A DNA stretch of 64,000 nt, from NCBI GenBank assembly GCA_001643675.2, contig LSRY02000031.1:622501-686500 (forward strand), in the 5' to 3' direction. The notes below the pieces were generated by a model, which was given only the letters and a program-made list of their open reading frames with translations, did not search any database and was not told the DNA's origin. The stretch comes from Monocercomonoides exilis (Eukaryota; Preaxostyla; Oxymonadida; Polymastigidae). The translations under genes and the position numbers were made by a program. Positions 45,730 to 58,045 of the stretch are shown piece after piece; the first letter of the stretch is position 1; every line of letters starts with the position of its first letter.

Positions 45730-47970
45730 AAGGAAAGGGAAAAAATTGAATAATAACTATTATCAACAAATTGGTTTCAATAGTTTTGTTTTCCTATCAT
45801 TTTTTCTGTTCTTCTTATGAACTTTCTCTTTGCAATGTTTAATTTTGTCAATAATGAATTTTCAATTTTTTTTTCCTTTTGAAGTTTTATTTATTCGTTA
45901 AAAGTTAATTTAAATTAAACTTGATCAAAAAATTCTTTTTAATGAAAAAAGGTATGGATTATTGTTTAAGAAAATTAAACAAATAAATGTTTTATCAATA
46001 CATGCTGAATACCCATGAAAAATCAATTCTTGTTATCAGAATAAAAAAAACTATTTGATCAATAAATACCACTATAGATTTTATTTTTTCGATTTTTGAT
46101 CTTTTTTTATGATTTCAAAAAAAATCACCCATATCTTATTCTTCTTTTCTTCATCGTTTCCAATCCTTCGCTTTTATTTTGCTCTGCTTCTTCTTCTGCT
46201 CCATTTTCATTGCCTGCTGAAACTTTTTCATCCATCATCTCTTTTCTCTTTTTCTCAACCACAGGTATTTGTGCACCTTTTTCTTTCTAATGGTGTTTCT
46301 CTATTGGAGAAAAATCACCAAATACGCTTTTCTTCAGATCTGTTGAGGACAAATGTGAAGAAGACGATGTTTTATATGACGAAGCTGAACCGCACAATTT
46401 GGATGAAACAGGAGCATCTGCAACAGGATGAACTCCAGTGTTCAAAAATGAAGAGATTTTAGTAAACGGAAAAGTTGCAGCCTATAAAGATTCTAACAAC
46501 ACTTCTACCAAAGCTTTTCGATTTGATAAATTGAAAAGTTTCCAGGTCGAACAAATGAATTCTTTATTTTTTTTTCAAATACCTAATTGTCACATTGTTG
46601 CAAAATGTGTGCCAAATGTGTGATTGTTTTTAATATCATATTTTTTCTTTCAAAATTTTCGGTTCGAAAATTTGTCTTTCATTACAACTTTAAAACAATG
46701 AATAATAAAAGGGGTTAATAAACCATATTTATTATTATTTGAGCAAAAGTATATTTTTTTAAAAACAGTTGTGGCAAATACTCAAATTGAAGATAAAACC
46801 TCTTTCCATCGACAAACAACCTTTGAATAATTAGCACCCCCATAAAAGTTATGAATTTTAAAAAAAAATCACCCAAATAATAAATTTTTTATTAAAATTT
46901 TTTGGTTCAAATATCAATTGATGATTATTTATAAATGAACACTGAAAAAATTGGATATATTCAATGATTCTTTAACTCCTTTGTCTATTCTAACTTTGAC
47001 TTTTGCAATAATTATCATGCATTCAACATTAGTGTATTTTTTATTTGACAAATGACGAAAAACCTTTAAATATTCTTCACACAGAAAAAAGTAATAATTT
47101 GGTTAATAATCATTTATTTTCAATAAGAAGCATTTGAAATATAGCAATTTCGATTAAAATTGTTGAAAGAAATACTGAGCTGCTCTTATTGATAGATTTT
47201 AGAAATTTTAAAGTTTTCAATGAACAAAAATTGAAAATGCAAAAATTCTTGAACATCATCAGAAACAATGGATAGTGGAGAAATCTGAACGACAGTTGAC
47301 GGCTGTATCAAGATCACAGACTTTTTTATTAATCACACAAATGAAAACATATATGAGTTGTTTTCATTGTTTACGAAATTGGTGAATTCATTGAAATGAA
47401 ACCATCAACGGTTATCGAGAAAACGTCATGATCCTAATTTTTTTATTGCACTCCTGAATGAACAAAAACAAAACAAATTGGTCTTTGATTTTTGTGAAAA
47501 TACAACTTTTGCATTATTTTCAAAAAAAAATACTAAGATTTTTTGTTTTTGATCAAATTTCAGTTCCTATTCATGAAATTAAAATAGAATGGTTTTCATT
47601 GCTTCAGAAAGATAATAAATCCATATAGAAAAAAATTAAGAATGTGAGATATTTTATTTTATAAAATATTGAGAAATTCTTTTATTTTGATAAATCAAAC
47701 AGAAGTGATTTTTTTTTTAAAAAAAAATTATTTCTATTTCTTTGACATGAAAATGAAATTTTCATATCAAAACTTATTTATTTTCAGTGTTTGTTTTTAT
47801 TTTCAAGTGCAACCGCTCAGACAAAAAATTAATATTAAAATTGCACACACATTTGTACAAACAAATTAAAAAGCTCGTGGAAAAAGCACTATAACAGAAT
47901 GATAAATAATAATCGATTTGTGTATCAATAACAACAATAAACATTTTGAAAAAATTTGTAATAATCAGAA

Positions 47971-47973
<3 letters not shown>
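45730..47973. other. AT-rich gene-free region
   Basis: Very AT-rich, with a slightly more balanced patch (46120-46620) carrying short plus-strand frames of no known family. The segment 46105-46139 is an inverted match of 23803-23837. Confidence 0.5.
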
Positions 47974-48047
<74 letters not shown>

Positions 48048-48056
48048 GGTGTGTGT
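47974..48056 (+). repeat. poly-T followed by (TG)n/(GTGG)n simple repeat
   Basis: About 40 T residues followed by about 15 TG units with GGTGGGTG variants. Simple-sequence repeat; homopolymer length is likely uncertain in the assembly. Confidence 0.95.
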
Positions 48057-48236
48057 GAAATTCTTCATTTTACAAATTTTGACAAACGCTGTCATCTGAC
48101 AATAATCAAATATTAACACTTGAATCACACAACACAGGTTAGTCGTATCATTAATTAAAAATTTTTAATCCATTTCGAAATTGTTTTTTTATTTTCGGAT
48201 TTGTATAATTTTTGGTTTCTATTCAACAATTACACC

Positions 48237-48989
48237 AAAAATTATTCAAAATGAGAATTTTTGCATTCAAAAAAAAAATGGACAAAATATTTGACTTCAG
48301 GCATTTTCATTGAAAAATTATGCATCTTCGATGAACTTTTTGTGATCAAAATTTTTGAAATAAATGGGTTTATTTTTTTAAATACGTCTGAGGAAGCAAA
48401 ACATAATGTTATTATATCAATGATGTTTGTTTACAGATATGAAAATCAAATTTATTTTGAAATCTGGGAAAGTTTAAAAATGTTATAAGTGTGACAATTT
48501 TTTCTTGCTTTGTGCATAAAAATCTTGAAAGTCCGTATTCTCCCCCAAATTGCATTCAAAATAATAATTTTGCAAACAAAATGAGAACTTTTGTGTTCAA
48601 AATGGAAAAATTACTAACGAATTGATAATTTTTTCAAATGAAATAATAATTTTTGCATTCGAATTAATAATTGTTGCAAACATAACAACAATTTATTCGC
48701 ACTCTCACCAAATTTTGTGAAAATCAGTTTGCCACTTTTGAATCAGAAATAATTTTGTGTTATCATTATTTTCTTTCACGGAAGAAAAATTTTTGAAATT
48801 TTTTATACTCTGACAAAAATATTAATAATTTCAAATAATTTTTATTCATATGAAAACATAAGTTATTTTCATTTTGAATGCAAAAATTTTTATTTTGTTT
48901 GAAAAATTATTATTATGAATGAAATTTTTATTTATTCGTTTGCAAAATTATTAATTCGACTGCAAAAATTCTCATTTTGAATAATTTTT
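48237..48989. mobile_element. ~750-bp element with 29-bp perfect inverted termini and internal iterons
   Basis: Both ends carry AAAAATTATTCAAAATGAGA followed by ATTTTTGCA, inverted (48237-48265 and 48961-48989). Inside, variants of a TAATTTTTGCATTCGAATTA-like unit recur several times in one orientation on the left (about 48545-48690) and in the opposite orientation on the right (about 48850-48985). No substantial coding frame. It is probably a non-autonomous transposon or foldback element; a target duplication was not established. Confidence 0.7.
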
Positions 48990-49115
48990 TATGTATAATA
49001 AGTTGAATTGAAAAAATAATTTATCACTTTTATATTAAAATCCTTTGTATATTTCATAAAAAATAAACTATTTATCATTAATCAGAATTATTTTTGAAAT
49101 TCAAATCTATTACCT

Positions 49116-52100
49116 TCACAAATCTTTTGGTGATTTCTCATTTTTATATTCATCTTCCTCTTCGATATCCATTTCCCCCGTTTTTGAGGACTTTGCTGCT
49201 TTTTCGTTATCTTCCTTTGCAACTCTCTTCTTCACCACAACCACACCCTCACATATGTCGGATATTGGTTCCCCTATCAAATACATCCATGAAAATAAAA
49301 AAGAAACCATAGAGAAGGATGAAAGGAGGAAATGAGATATTATAAAAATATGTGTAAAAGAAAAGCGCATTTCATCGTATTTATGATTACAGAAAATTCA
49401 TTGAATAAAGAAAAATCAGATTTCCATTTAAAAAAATAAAGAAAAGGATATTAAATATACACACATTCGAGATCTGTGATTTCTATTCGCTGCCCTGCCT
49501 GAAGCACAACAGGAGATGTCATTGTTTGGAATCCTGTCACAACATTAGGTTTACCAGGCTAATCATAAAATATTTCAATACATTTTTCGAATGATAAATA
49601 AAAAAAAAACGATAAGAAAGAAATCACAAAGAAAGGAGGTTTTAAATGGAATAATCACTCCATAATTTTTCGAGAAAGAAAATGAAGCACACAAGTCCAG
49701 CAACATCTGTTGCCTGTCCAATTCTGAGTGAAACCTCTTTGCTCATATTGTCATCGCCTACGACAGTCATGCATCTTGTCCTGATGGCTGGATAAAGTGT
49801 GTACAGAAGGAATTGATGATGTGCCAGAAGATCTGATAGATTGCACAAATAATAAATATAATTCAAGTAAAAATTAGATGCAAATGCATTTGAAAGAAGA
49901 AGAAGAAAGAAAGAAAGAAAGTGAGTAAGTAAGAAAACAAAAGAAAAAAAATTTTTTTGAAAAGGGAAAATTGCAATTATAATTATTTAACTATTATAAA
50001 TAGCAATCAAACAATCAGATGTATGTGCAATAACGTGTGCAAAAGTGATAAGTCCAACAAGACCAGGGCGGCAAACGAGATGGCCGTCCATCATCAGAGG
50101 AGACAATGTTAGTGTTCCTTTGCCCAGATGAACCAAAGCCTGAAGCAAAAAGAAAGAATTGAACAAATTGAAAAAAAGATGAAGAGGAATGGAAGAAAGA
50201 TTTCATTAATCGAATACAATGCATTCAGATTAATTGAATAAGAAATTTAAAATGATTGAAGCAAAAAGAACCAATAAAAAATAGAAGGAGAAAAATATTT
50301 ATATACATTTATTTATTCTCCATAATAATTACATTTTCACACCTGTCCAATCCTGCAAATAAACAAGAGTTTTGCGTCCTTCGCATGATACGCCGACAGT
50401 TCTCTGAACAGCTTGGCTGTGGCGCCATTGTTCGTCCCAGCCGCCATAATGCCCAGCCCCAACATTGCTGAGTAGCAGACATCTTTCGAAGCATCGTGTG
50501 TCATTCGAGACAAAAAGGGAAGTGCACCAAGAGTCGGATTTCCAACAGACAGAACTCCCAATGCAATGGGAATCCATTTTTTCATTTCAGGTGTACCATA
50601 TCTGATTGTAGAAGTATTCAGAAAATTGATATTGAAAAAAAAAAAAATAAATAATAAATAAATTATCAATTAAATGTATTTGTCACAGCAAATAGCCAAT
50701 CACACTGTATCATTCTTTCAAAGTGCCTAAGCGCCATTTCTGTTCCAATCTTTTCGCCCATCGCAACAAGCGCTACACCCAACACAGCTGATTCTTTGTG
50801 AGGCTCTACGCACATCTCAAGCATGTGCTGTATGACAAGCACATTTCCTGTTCCAGCATACGCACACGCCTCGATCTAAGCGGAGATGAAAAGTGAATTT
50901 GAAAAATAAACAGTTCAAAATTTACAGAAAAATCATAAAAAAATTTCTTTTGCTGATTTCAAAAAAGGAATAGTCAAACTGCAATTGCTGTGTAATCTCT
51001 TACTCCTTCTGGAAGGTCTTTGCAGTCTTCGATCGTTTTCTGAGCAGTACTGCCCGTCTGCAAGTAAACAAGCCCCAGCGCAACAGAGATGAGTGGAAGT
51101 GTGATGTGTTCTGAGGCACCTCGGCTGTTGAGAACTTGGAAAATGGCTTGCTCAATCTGAAAATTGAAGAATGAAAAAGATGGATGATTTAAATAGTTTG
51201 TTGTTTGTGTGTTGTTTAGAAATAATTTGTGAGGAGGAAAAAAATGCAGAGAATGAGAAAGAAGGAAATTTTAAGACGAAAATGAAAATATAATTAAGCG
51301 ATCAAATAATGACATCCAGTTTTATTTCCCTTTAAAATAGCAATCGATAACATCCATCCATCAACATACAGCGTCGTTTGCAGTGCCGGCAAACACCATT
51401 CCACACGAAAGAGCAGACATCGCAACAACTTCCATGTTCTCTTCTGGATCCATCAGAGGCTCTGGTAACATATCAAGCTCGACACGTGCAGTGCATGAAT
51501 AAGCTATGCCCAATCTGATTGGAAAAGCAATGAAAATAAATATATTTATTGAAAAATTATGAATTGACAAATCAAATATAAAAATGGCGTTAGCAAATCG
51601 TTTATACGGGAAAAAAAGGAGAATGAAGATAAATAAATTTCTTTATAAAAAATAAAATGATATATTTTTTACAAACCCCAAATAAGCGCAGCATCTCTGA
51701 AGTGTGTCTTCGTCGCTCAGATGATCCTGAAGCAGCCCAAATGCTGTGTCGAACTCATTGCACACGCCCGCAGACATCACCCCAACGCCCAGCAACGCCC
51801 CGGCCTTTGCGAAGGGGTTATCAGAGTAGTTGTAGATGTCAATGGACGACGAGCCAGTCTCCACATCCCACAGCATGATGCTCCCGATGGCTGCAACTGC
51901 ACATGTGATCCCAGCTTCCTTGTGGCGGAACACCCAATCGCTCTCTATTAAAGTTATTTTTGAAAAAGTCGCAAATAAAAATGACAGTTAGTAATTATCA
52001 TTTGAAATTATTGAGAAACTTGAAAATAAAAGCAAGTTTATTTAAAATATTATGAAACGTAACCTTCTTTCAAAATGAGTGTATCAGTGCCGAATCCGCA

Positions 52101-52855
52101 GTTTACGATTGCTGAAACAAACGTTTTTGCAAGATTTTCCAAAATAGAATCCACTTGAGCAGGTGGATCGAATCCAGCCATATCTTGCGAAATTGAGAAT
52201 ATTTGCAAAGACAAAAAAAAAAAAAGAAAAGAAAAATCCCATTTATATAAAAATTCTACAACAAAATTAAAAAAGAGAGAGATACTTCTAGTCTCTACAA
52301 GATGTGTTTTGAACACATCTTCTGGAGATTTTGGCTCCAACACATCCAAGAATTCAGCGTTCTGATCGGAAACAATTTATCTTCAAAAAAAGTCTGTACA
52401 AACAATAGAATACATACTTTCAAGTGCAAGCTAGATCTCAAAGATCCTGACATTATTTCATGGGATTGGAAGTCCTGATGAATATTTGCGTAAATACAAT
52501 TTTTAACAGAATAACTTCGGGAAAATGAATCCTAAAGTGCATCGCATACTGGAATACGCTGTTGGGTTTCTGCCATAACAAAAGCAAGTTGCCTCTCTTC
52601 TGGAGATCCAACCTCGACTTTTGAGTAGACTTCCTCCAAAAGTTTGACATCGTGTAATTTCATTGCAATAACAATGGCGTATGTTAAATGGTCTGTTTTT
52701 AATGCGAGACGATAAAGTGAACGCCATTTTTCTTCATCTTCTCCCTCTGCCAAGTAACGAAACAATTCAGAAAAATAAAAAAATACACGTGGAAATGACG
52801 CGTGGTCTGTCACCAGTTCGTCGAGCTTATTCTCGTACTCGTCCAAATCTGTCAT
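49116..52855 (-). CDS. RPN1: 26S proteasome regulatory subunit RPN1/PSMD2, short N-terminus
   Basis: Scaffold of the proteasome base that binds ubiquitin-like shuttle proteins. Thirteen exons: 52855-52550, 52474-52418, 52361-52286, 52183-52064, 51944-51677, 51514-51370, 51156-50980, 50875-50706, 50601-50343, 50139-50013, 49832-49693, 49558-49465, 49273-49116. All joins keep frame, giving 698 residues. Landmarks: VLEPKSPEDVFKTHL, GSIMLWDVETG, FAKAGALLGVGVMSAGVCNE, the proteasome/cyclosome repeats (AMSALSCGMVFAGTAND, EACAYAGTGN, GVALVAMGEKIGTEMALRHF, MLGLGIMAAGTNN), LVHLGKGTLTLSP, RIGQATDVAGLPGKPNVVTG, and EPISDICEGVVVVKK. Animal and yeast RPN1 are about 900-1,000 residues; here about 150-200 N-terminal residues are missing, since PEN-2 starts only 141 bp upstream. 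Either the protein is truly short or a distant 5' exon exists. Confidence 0.93.
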
Positions 52856-52996
52856 GACAATTCTACTGTTTATAGTATTTTTAATACAAGAATGATGAAC
52901 AATTGAACAGCCGACGAGTAGCAAACCTGAAATAAACCTAACAATATTATTGTAACCATTATTTATTTTGTTTTTCCAAAAAGCCTTAAAGCCTTC

Positions 52997-53428
52997 ATGT
53001 TTGAAGAACAAATACTATCATCAGAGAAGTCCAAGCAAACAGCTGCTAAGTGGATGTGGATATTTGGATTTTTTTTCATGCCATGGGCCTGGGGAATGTG
53101 TGCTCTGTGCTTTAGAAAATATTGGTTCAGTGTGAAGTATCCAAAAATGAGATTCTGTTTGCCTTTTTTTGAAAACATAAAATAAAAATCCTTTATATCA
53201 ATCACCACAAAATATTTTTCAACTTGATGATATTTATTGATTGCTTTTATGTTTTTAATGATAAAACTCCAAAATTTGTTAGACGTTCGATTCTCGTTCT
53301 GGGGTTTTTTAATTGAATCTATAATTGTACTCGCTTGGTTTATTACATATCTTTGTGTATATCCGCATGCTGGAAACGGATTTCAATCGTTTTCTGTAAT
53401 TCACACAAAAATTAGTCTTTTCGAATAA
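52997..53428 (+). CDS. PEN-2, gamma-secretase subunit
   Basis: Small membrane protein that activates presenilin in the gamma-secretase complex. Exons 52997-53156 and 53283-53428 (donor GTTTGC, intron 126 nt) give 101 residues, the same length as human PEN-2. The first hydrophobic segment is WMWIFGFFFMPWAWGMCALC, matching the conserved FLPFLW-type helix with a following aromatic-basic stretch. The splice rebuilds YVRFSFWGFL, equivalent to YVWRSAVGFL of animals, then the second segment IIVLAWFITYL. The C-terminus has a GFQSFSV-like counterpart of the DYLSF motif. I chose this donor over GTGTGA (53131) because it restores the conserved Tyr-Val. Divergent from RPN1. A catalytic presenilin gene is not in this window. 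Confidence 0.82.
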
Positions 53429-53874
53429 TGCCATCTTGATGTTGAATTTTTTCATTTGTTTTGTGTTTGCGAAAGGTTTATAACATGTAATCATTTCACA
53501 TTGAACATATTATGAATTTTATTTTTATGCAAATACTTTTTCCAATACAAAGAGAATAAATTTTAGTTATTTTTATTAGATGTTTCGTTCATCTTAGAAC
53601 TGCGAAGTTTGTTATTGAAAAATGGAATCACGTCATTGATATTTATGAAATATATCCTGTGAAAAATTTATCCAACATTTTTATTTTGAAAAAATTAATA
53701 TTGTTGATGTTGCTAAAAGAAAAATTCCATATTGAACAGACCTTGCAGCATAAAAAATTAAAAGTTTCTATTTGGAAAAGATATGAATAACTTTTCTGAG
53801 ATTGTAAAAAAATGTGAATTATTCAAAGCGTGATGGGCTAAGATCGATTGAATATCTACTTACTTTCTTTAACC
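53429..53874. other. AT-rich gap between PEN-2 and IST1
   Basis: No coding or repeat signal. It should hold the PEN-2 3' UTR and the IST1 promoter; both genes are on the plus strand. Confidence 0.5.
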
Positions 53875-56243
53875 ATGGGATGGAAAAAAGGTTAGCGTAT
53901 TTTTATGCTTATTATGTAATTATAGTGTTTCTTTAGGTGACACTCAAGTTGCACTGCAGTATTCTCTCGCAAGAGTGAAGAAACTAATTCCTGGAGTTTG
54001 TTTTACCGTTTCATTTCTATTTCAACAATTTTTTAAGAAAAATGCAGTTGCAGAGCGTAGCAAAAGAGAGGTTATTGCTCTTTTGAAGGAAGGAAAGATG
54101 GAAATTGCACGCATTCGAGTTTGACATTTTTTGGTTTTTCATAAAAATTTCAAGCTTTTTCAACCTTTTTAAGATCGAAACGATGATGAAAGAACGAAAA
54201 GAATCTGAGGGATATCAGATTTTGGAGATATATTTGGAAAAATTTTTGGCCAGACTCGATTTTCTTTCAACACAAAAAGTGATTCCACCCGACATGGTTG
54301 AGAGCATTTGTGGGTTTGAAATTTGTTGAGAATATAATTGCTTTAATTTGTTATTAATTTGTTTTTAAGGATTGTGTATTTAACAAATCGAGTGGAAGTT
54401 ACTTACTTGACAGAAGTCAAAAAACAAGTTGAAAGGCAATTTGGAAAAGAAATTATGAATAGGATCATGATGGGTGATGAAACTTTGGTTAACAAACGGC
54501 TTATGATGAAGTTTTCCGTTCAACCGCCTGATGGCGAATCTGTTTTGGCTGAACTTGAAAAAATATCAAAAGAAAATGGCATTCCATTTGAAAGTCCATC
54601 AAGCCTTGCTGCGGAATGGGGTATATCAGAATCGACGAAATCAGATGACGAAACAAATTCAGTGCCTGTAGCAGATGAAGATCCCGCACATTCAAAAGCC
54701 TCTGCTTCGGCTTCAGCATCAGACCGGATTCCTTGCTCTCCATCTGTTGCTCCTGAAGCCAATACACAGCAGCCCCTGCAAATGCAATCACAGCCACAAA
54801 TGCCGCAACCCGCAAACCCCTGTCAAATTGCGAACTATCCTGTCATCCCTCCACAGCCCATGTCACAGCCGTTTCCCGCTCTGTTTGCCCCGTCTCAGTC
54901 GCAAATGCCACCTCAGATGCAAATTCCTATGCAGTCTCAGGTGCCGCAGCCGACGTTCATTCCTGGCCAGCAGCCTTTCATGATGCACCCGGCGTCGCCT
55001 GAGGCAATCTTCGGAGGAGCTGCTGCTGCCATGTTTGTCCCTCCCCAGTTCGCTCAATCTCCTTCTTCTTCCTCTTCCTCTTCTTCTTCTTCCTCCTCCT
55101 CCTCCTCTTCTTCTTCTGATCCAATGCAGTCCCAGCAGCCCCTCAGCATGCAGACGTATCAGAGTGCTGTGCCCCTGTCGTCGTATGGCCCGATGGGCGG
55201 CAGCGGCACAGTGAATGACCCGTATGTGCCTCAGACAGGAGGAAGCCCTCTGGCTTCTTTGCCTTTTCAACAGCAGAATCAGCAGAATTTGATGGCGACG
55301 AGTGAGAAAGAGGAGCCGGCGGTGCCCAACCCGACTGGGTATGCACAGCCGCCCAGTCAGTTTGGGGGGATTGTCGGTGGAATTGGAGGAATTAGCAACG
55401 CATTTGCATCAGCCCCGTTGTCTGATTCTTGTTTTTATTCACCTTCCTCTTCTTCTTCCTCTTCCTCTTCTGATTCATCATCATCTTCCTCTTCCTCTTC
55501 TTCCTCATCGAATGCTGATGTGGATCTATCAACAGAAGGGGACGAGCTGATGAGGCGGATGCAGAGTTTGATATCAGCCAACCCAACTGTGCCCTTGTCA
55601 ACGAATGACATGATGCCTCAGCCATATCCAGAGGAAGGGAAAGAAGGCAATCAAAGCTCTTCTTCTTCTTCTTCTTCTTCTTCTTCTTCACTTCCTCCTC
55701 CACCTTCTTCTTCTTCAGATTATACTTTTGTTGATCTTGCCTCAGGAATGCCAGGCGCTTCTTCAGATGTCTATGCTCATCCACAAGAACAATCAGAAAG
55801 CTTGCCACAAAACACACAAAACACACAAGGATCACAAGAACAGCCGATGATGCAGTCTATTTATTCGCCAGAGGCCTATCAGAATGTGCCATCCTCCACA
55901 AATTCGACAGCAACAGTTGAAGGAGGAGAGGAAAGAAGAGACGAAGAAAGAGCAAAAGAAGAACCAAGCACTGGAGAAGTTCATGATGGAATGCAATCTG
56001 GCAGTGGATTTGGATACGGACAGCAGCCAGCAAATGAAAAGTTTGATTCTAATTTTTCTTGATTTTTCTTATTTTTTCTAAATTTTTATTGCATTTCTAA
56101 TAATTCTGATGCATTTAATACTATTTTTTCTTTTTATTCTTCTGATATATCTTATTCATCCAATTTTCTGATTTCCTTTTCCCAATATTTCTGATTCTTC
56201 TTATTTTTCAATTATTTCAATAACCTTCTCTCTCCCTCTCTCT

Positions 56244-56284
<41 letters not shown>

Positions 56285-56600
56285 TCTCTCTCTCTTTACA
56301 TTCAGTGAGTCCAATCCATTCAATGCTGATCATCTCTTCCACTCTGAGCCACACGCATACCCACAAGCACCCGATCCATATGTTGCCCCTCATCTTCAGG
56401 AATATTCCTATCCCTCTCAATCAATGCAAAATGAACAAAATGAACAATATCAGCAGTATCAGCAGCATCAGCAGCATCAACAGCAGAGGCAGCAGCAGTA
56501 TTACATGAGCGGGGGAATATCGTCAATGGACTCCTCGTTGGAAGAGCTGTACCGGCAGGCTGGAAGCTCGGCGAACCCGAACCAGCCGCCGGCGTTGTGA
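53875..56600 (+). CDS. IST1: IST1-like ESCRT-III regulator with long low-complexity tail
   Basis: Modulates ESCRT-III and VPS4 in endosomal sorting and membrane scission. Exons 53875-53890 (16 nt), 53937-53995, 54038-54118, 54174-54313, 54370-56040 and 56306-56600 give 753 residues. The N-terminal helical domain is typical: LQYSLARVKKLIPGKNAVAE, RSKREVIALLKEGKMEIARI, EIYLEKFLARLDFL, VEVTYLTEVKKQVERQFGKE and VNKRLMMKFSVQPPDGESVL. The tail (from about residue 165) is Gln, Pro, Met and poly-Ser. The last exon was recognised because GAAAA-GTTTGA gives a typical donor and its frame ends SSMDSSLEELYRQAGSS, which resembles the MIT-interacting helix found at IST1 C-termini. Reading on without this splice ends at 56062. 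The final intron holds a CT microsatellite. Confidence 0.9.
56223..56297 (+). repeat. (CT)n/(GA)n microsatellite inside the last IST1 intron
   Basis: About 75 bp of CT-rich repeat with TTTCTC interruptions, ending 8 bp before the acceptor TTCAG. It could act as a strong polypyrimidine tract, which other introns here lack. Confidence 0.9.
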
Positions 56601-57166
56601 TAAGTCAGAACAGTAAAATTAATAATAATAATGTTAATAATGATGATGATAATGATAATGATCATAATAATAATAATAATGATAAAAATTATAAACCATT
56701 ATCCTTATCCACTGCCACCACGTCATATGGATTAAGCTTTTTTTGCTAATGGCATTCTTTTGATTCTTTATTTTTATTTTTTTATTGATTTCGTTTCTAA
56801 ACATCATATTTTCTATTAACTATCCATTTTTTTTACCTTTTTGAATTTGTTTTGGAGAATTCCTATAATTTGAATAAATATTTCTTTCCATTATTTTTTA
56901 CTTAAATAATTGGTATATTTTGAGACGGTTTTTGAATTATCACCATCATTGGCTTTCATTTCCATTATCTAACAAAATGAAAAATATTTTTTGAGGAAAT
57001 CAACAATCATAAATATTATTTTGTGTCATATCGCTTCATTCTTAACAATGCTCAATAAATGATAATTTTTTTGTTTCTTTATTTTAAAACATAAAGCTTT
57101 AACACATTTTTCTTAATTATGATTAGATTTTTGATCCCAATAATTAGCCCACAATTAAATTATAAA
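56601..57166. other. gap between IST1 and SUB1
   Basis: AT-rich with an ATAATGATG-type simple repeat at 56612-56690. No gene seen; presumed IST1 3' UTR and SUB1 promoter. Confidence 0.5.
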
Positions 57167-57682
57167 ATGTCTTCATCTCCAACTTCTCCTTCGAATAATG
57201 ATTCAAATGAATTTGAAAATCCTCTTCAACCAGAAAAGAGAAAGAGAATGAAGGCTGCTGAAGATATTGAACCGGATCCAGAAGAACCAGAAGTGCCACC
57301 AAAAAGAAAGGAACCAGATGTCTGGGAGGTTTGCAGCTTTTAAAGTTGTTTATATTTCTGAAAATTTTTACATAATATATGATTTCTTATGTTATTGATT
57401 TTCTTTTCATTTTTATTTTCGAAGCTTGGCAATCAAAAACGAATTTCAATATCTGAGTTCAAAGGAAAATACTATGTTGATATAAGAGGTAATTTTCATC
57501 TTTCATTTATATTTTCACTTATTTTTATTAATGTTTTGACGAATGAACCAGAGTTTTATACTGATCCTGCAGGAGATCTCAAGCCAGGAAGAAAAGGAAT
57601 ATCTCTCAAGCCAGAGCAATGGGATCTTTTATTATCCTACGCAACAGAAGTTAATCAAGCTCTCAAGAAAAAACAACGTTAA
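57167..57682 (+). CDS. SUB1: SUB1/PC4-type transcriptional coactivator
   Basis: Single-stranded-DNA-binding coactivator of RNA polymerase II, nuclear. Exons 57167-57328, 57425-57488 and 57552-57682 (donors GTTTGC and GTAATT) give 118 residues. The N-terminal half is Ser-rich then Lys/Glu-rich (KRKRMKAAEDIEP), as in human PC4. The C-terminal domain reads LGNQKRISISEFKGKYYVDI, then REFYTDPAGDLKPGRKGISL and KPEQWDLLLSYA, matching the PC4 beta-sheet with its PGRKGISL turn and C-terminal helix. I take the ATG at 57167; an upstream in-frame ATG at 57119 would add 16 hydrophobic residues and is less likely. Stop TAA. Confidence 0.94.
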
Positions 57683-58045
57683 TTTTAACAAATTATTTTT
57701 GAAATTAATTTTGAAATTGTCATCTGTCGTCATCATTCTTTTAAATTGCATTTTCAGCTTCATTTTCCATTTCTCTATTCAACTTTCCTATTTGAGTATT
57801 GCTCTATGTATTTTTCATGCTTTTCTTAATGTTTCTTTGAATATCTTATTTTTAATCCATTTCAAATTTTAAAACTTTTATAGTATATCAAAGGATCAAA
57901 GATCAATAAAGAATTTGTTTTAATTCAAAAATTGCTGTTATTGCAAAATACTTTAAATTTTGTTTTGAAAAACAATTGCAATTGTACTGGTTTGCTTCAA
58001 TATTGAAAATTTAATGTTTTATATTTGTTCATAAATACTGAAAAG
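57683..58045. other. gap between SUB1 and the Ser-rich gene
   Basis: T-rich then mixed AT sequence; no features recognised. Confidence 0.5.

Noticed and set aside
52856-53011. Upstream in-frame extension of RPN1 to 53011
   Set aside because: It would run antisense into the PEN-2 exon, and the extra residues do not resemble RPN1.
53132-53282. Alternative PEN-2 donor GTGTGA at 53131
   Set aside because: It shortens the loop and loses the Tyr-Val that aligns with animal PEN-2; the GTTTGC donor gives exactly 101 residues.
56041-56062. IST1 ending at 56062
   Set aside because: The splice to 56306 uses the usual donor type, keeps frame and adds an MIT-binding-like C-terminus.
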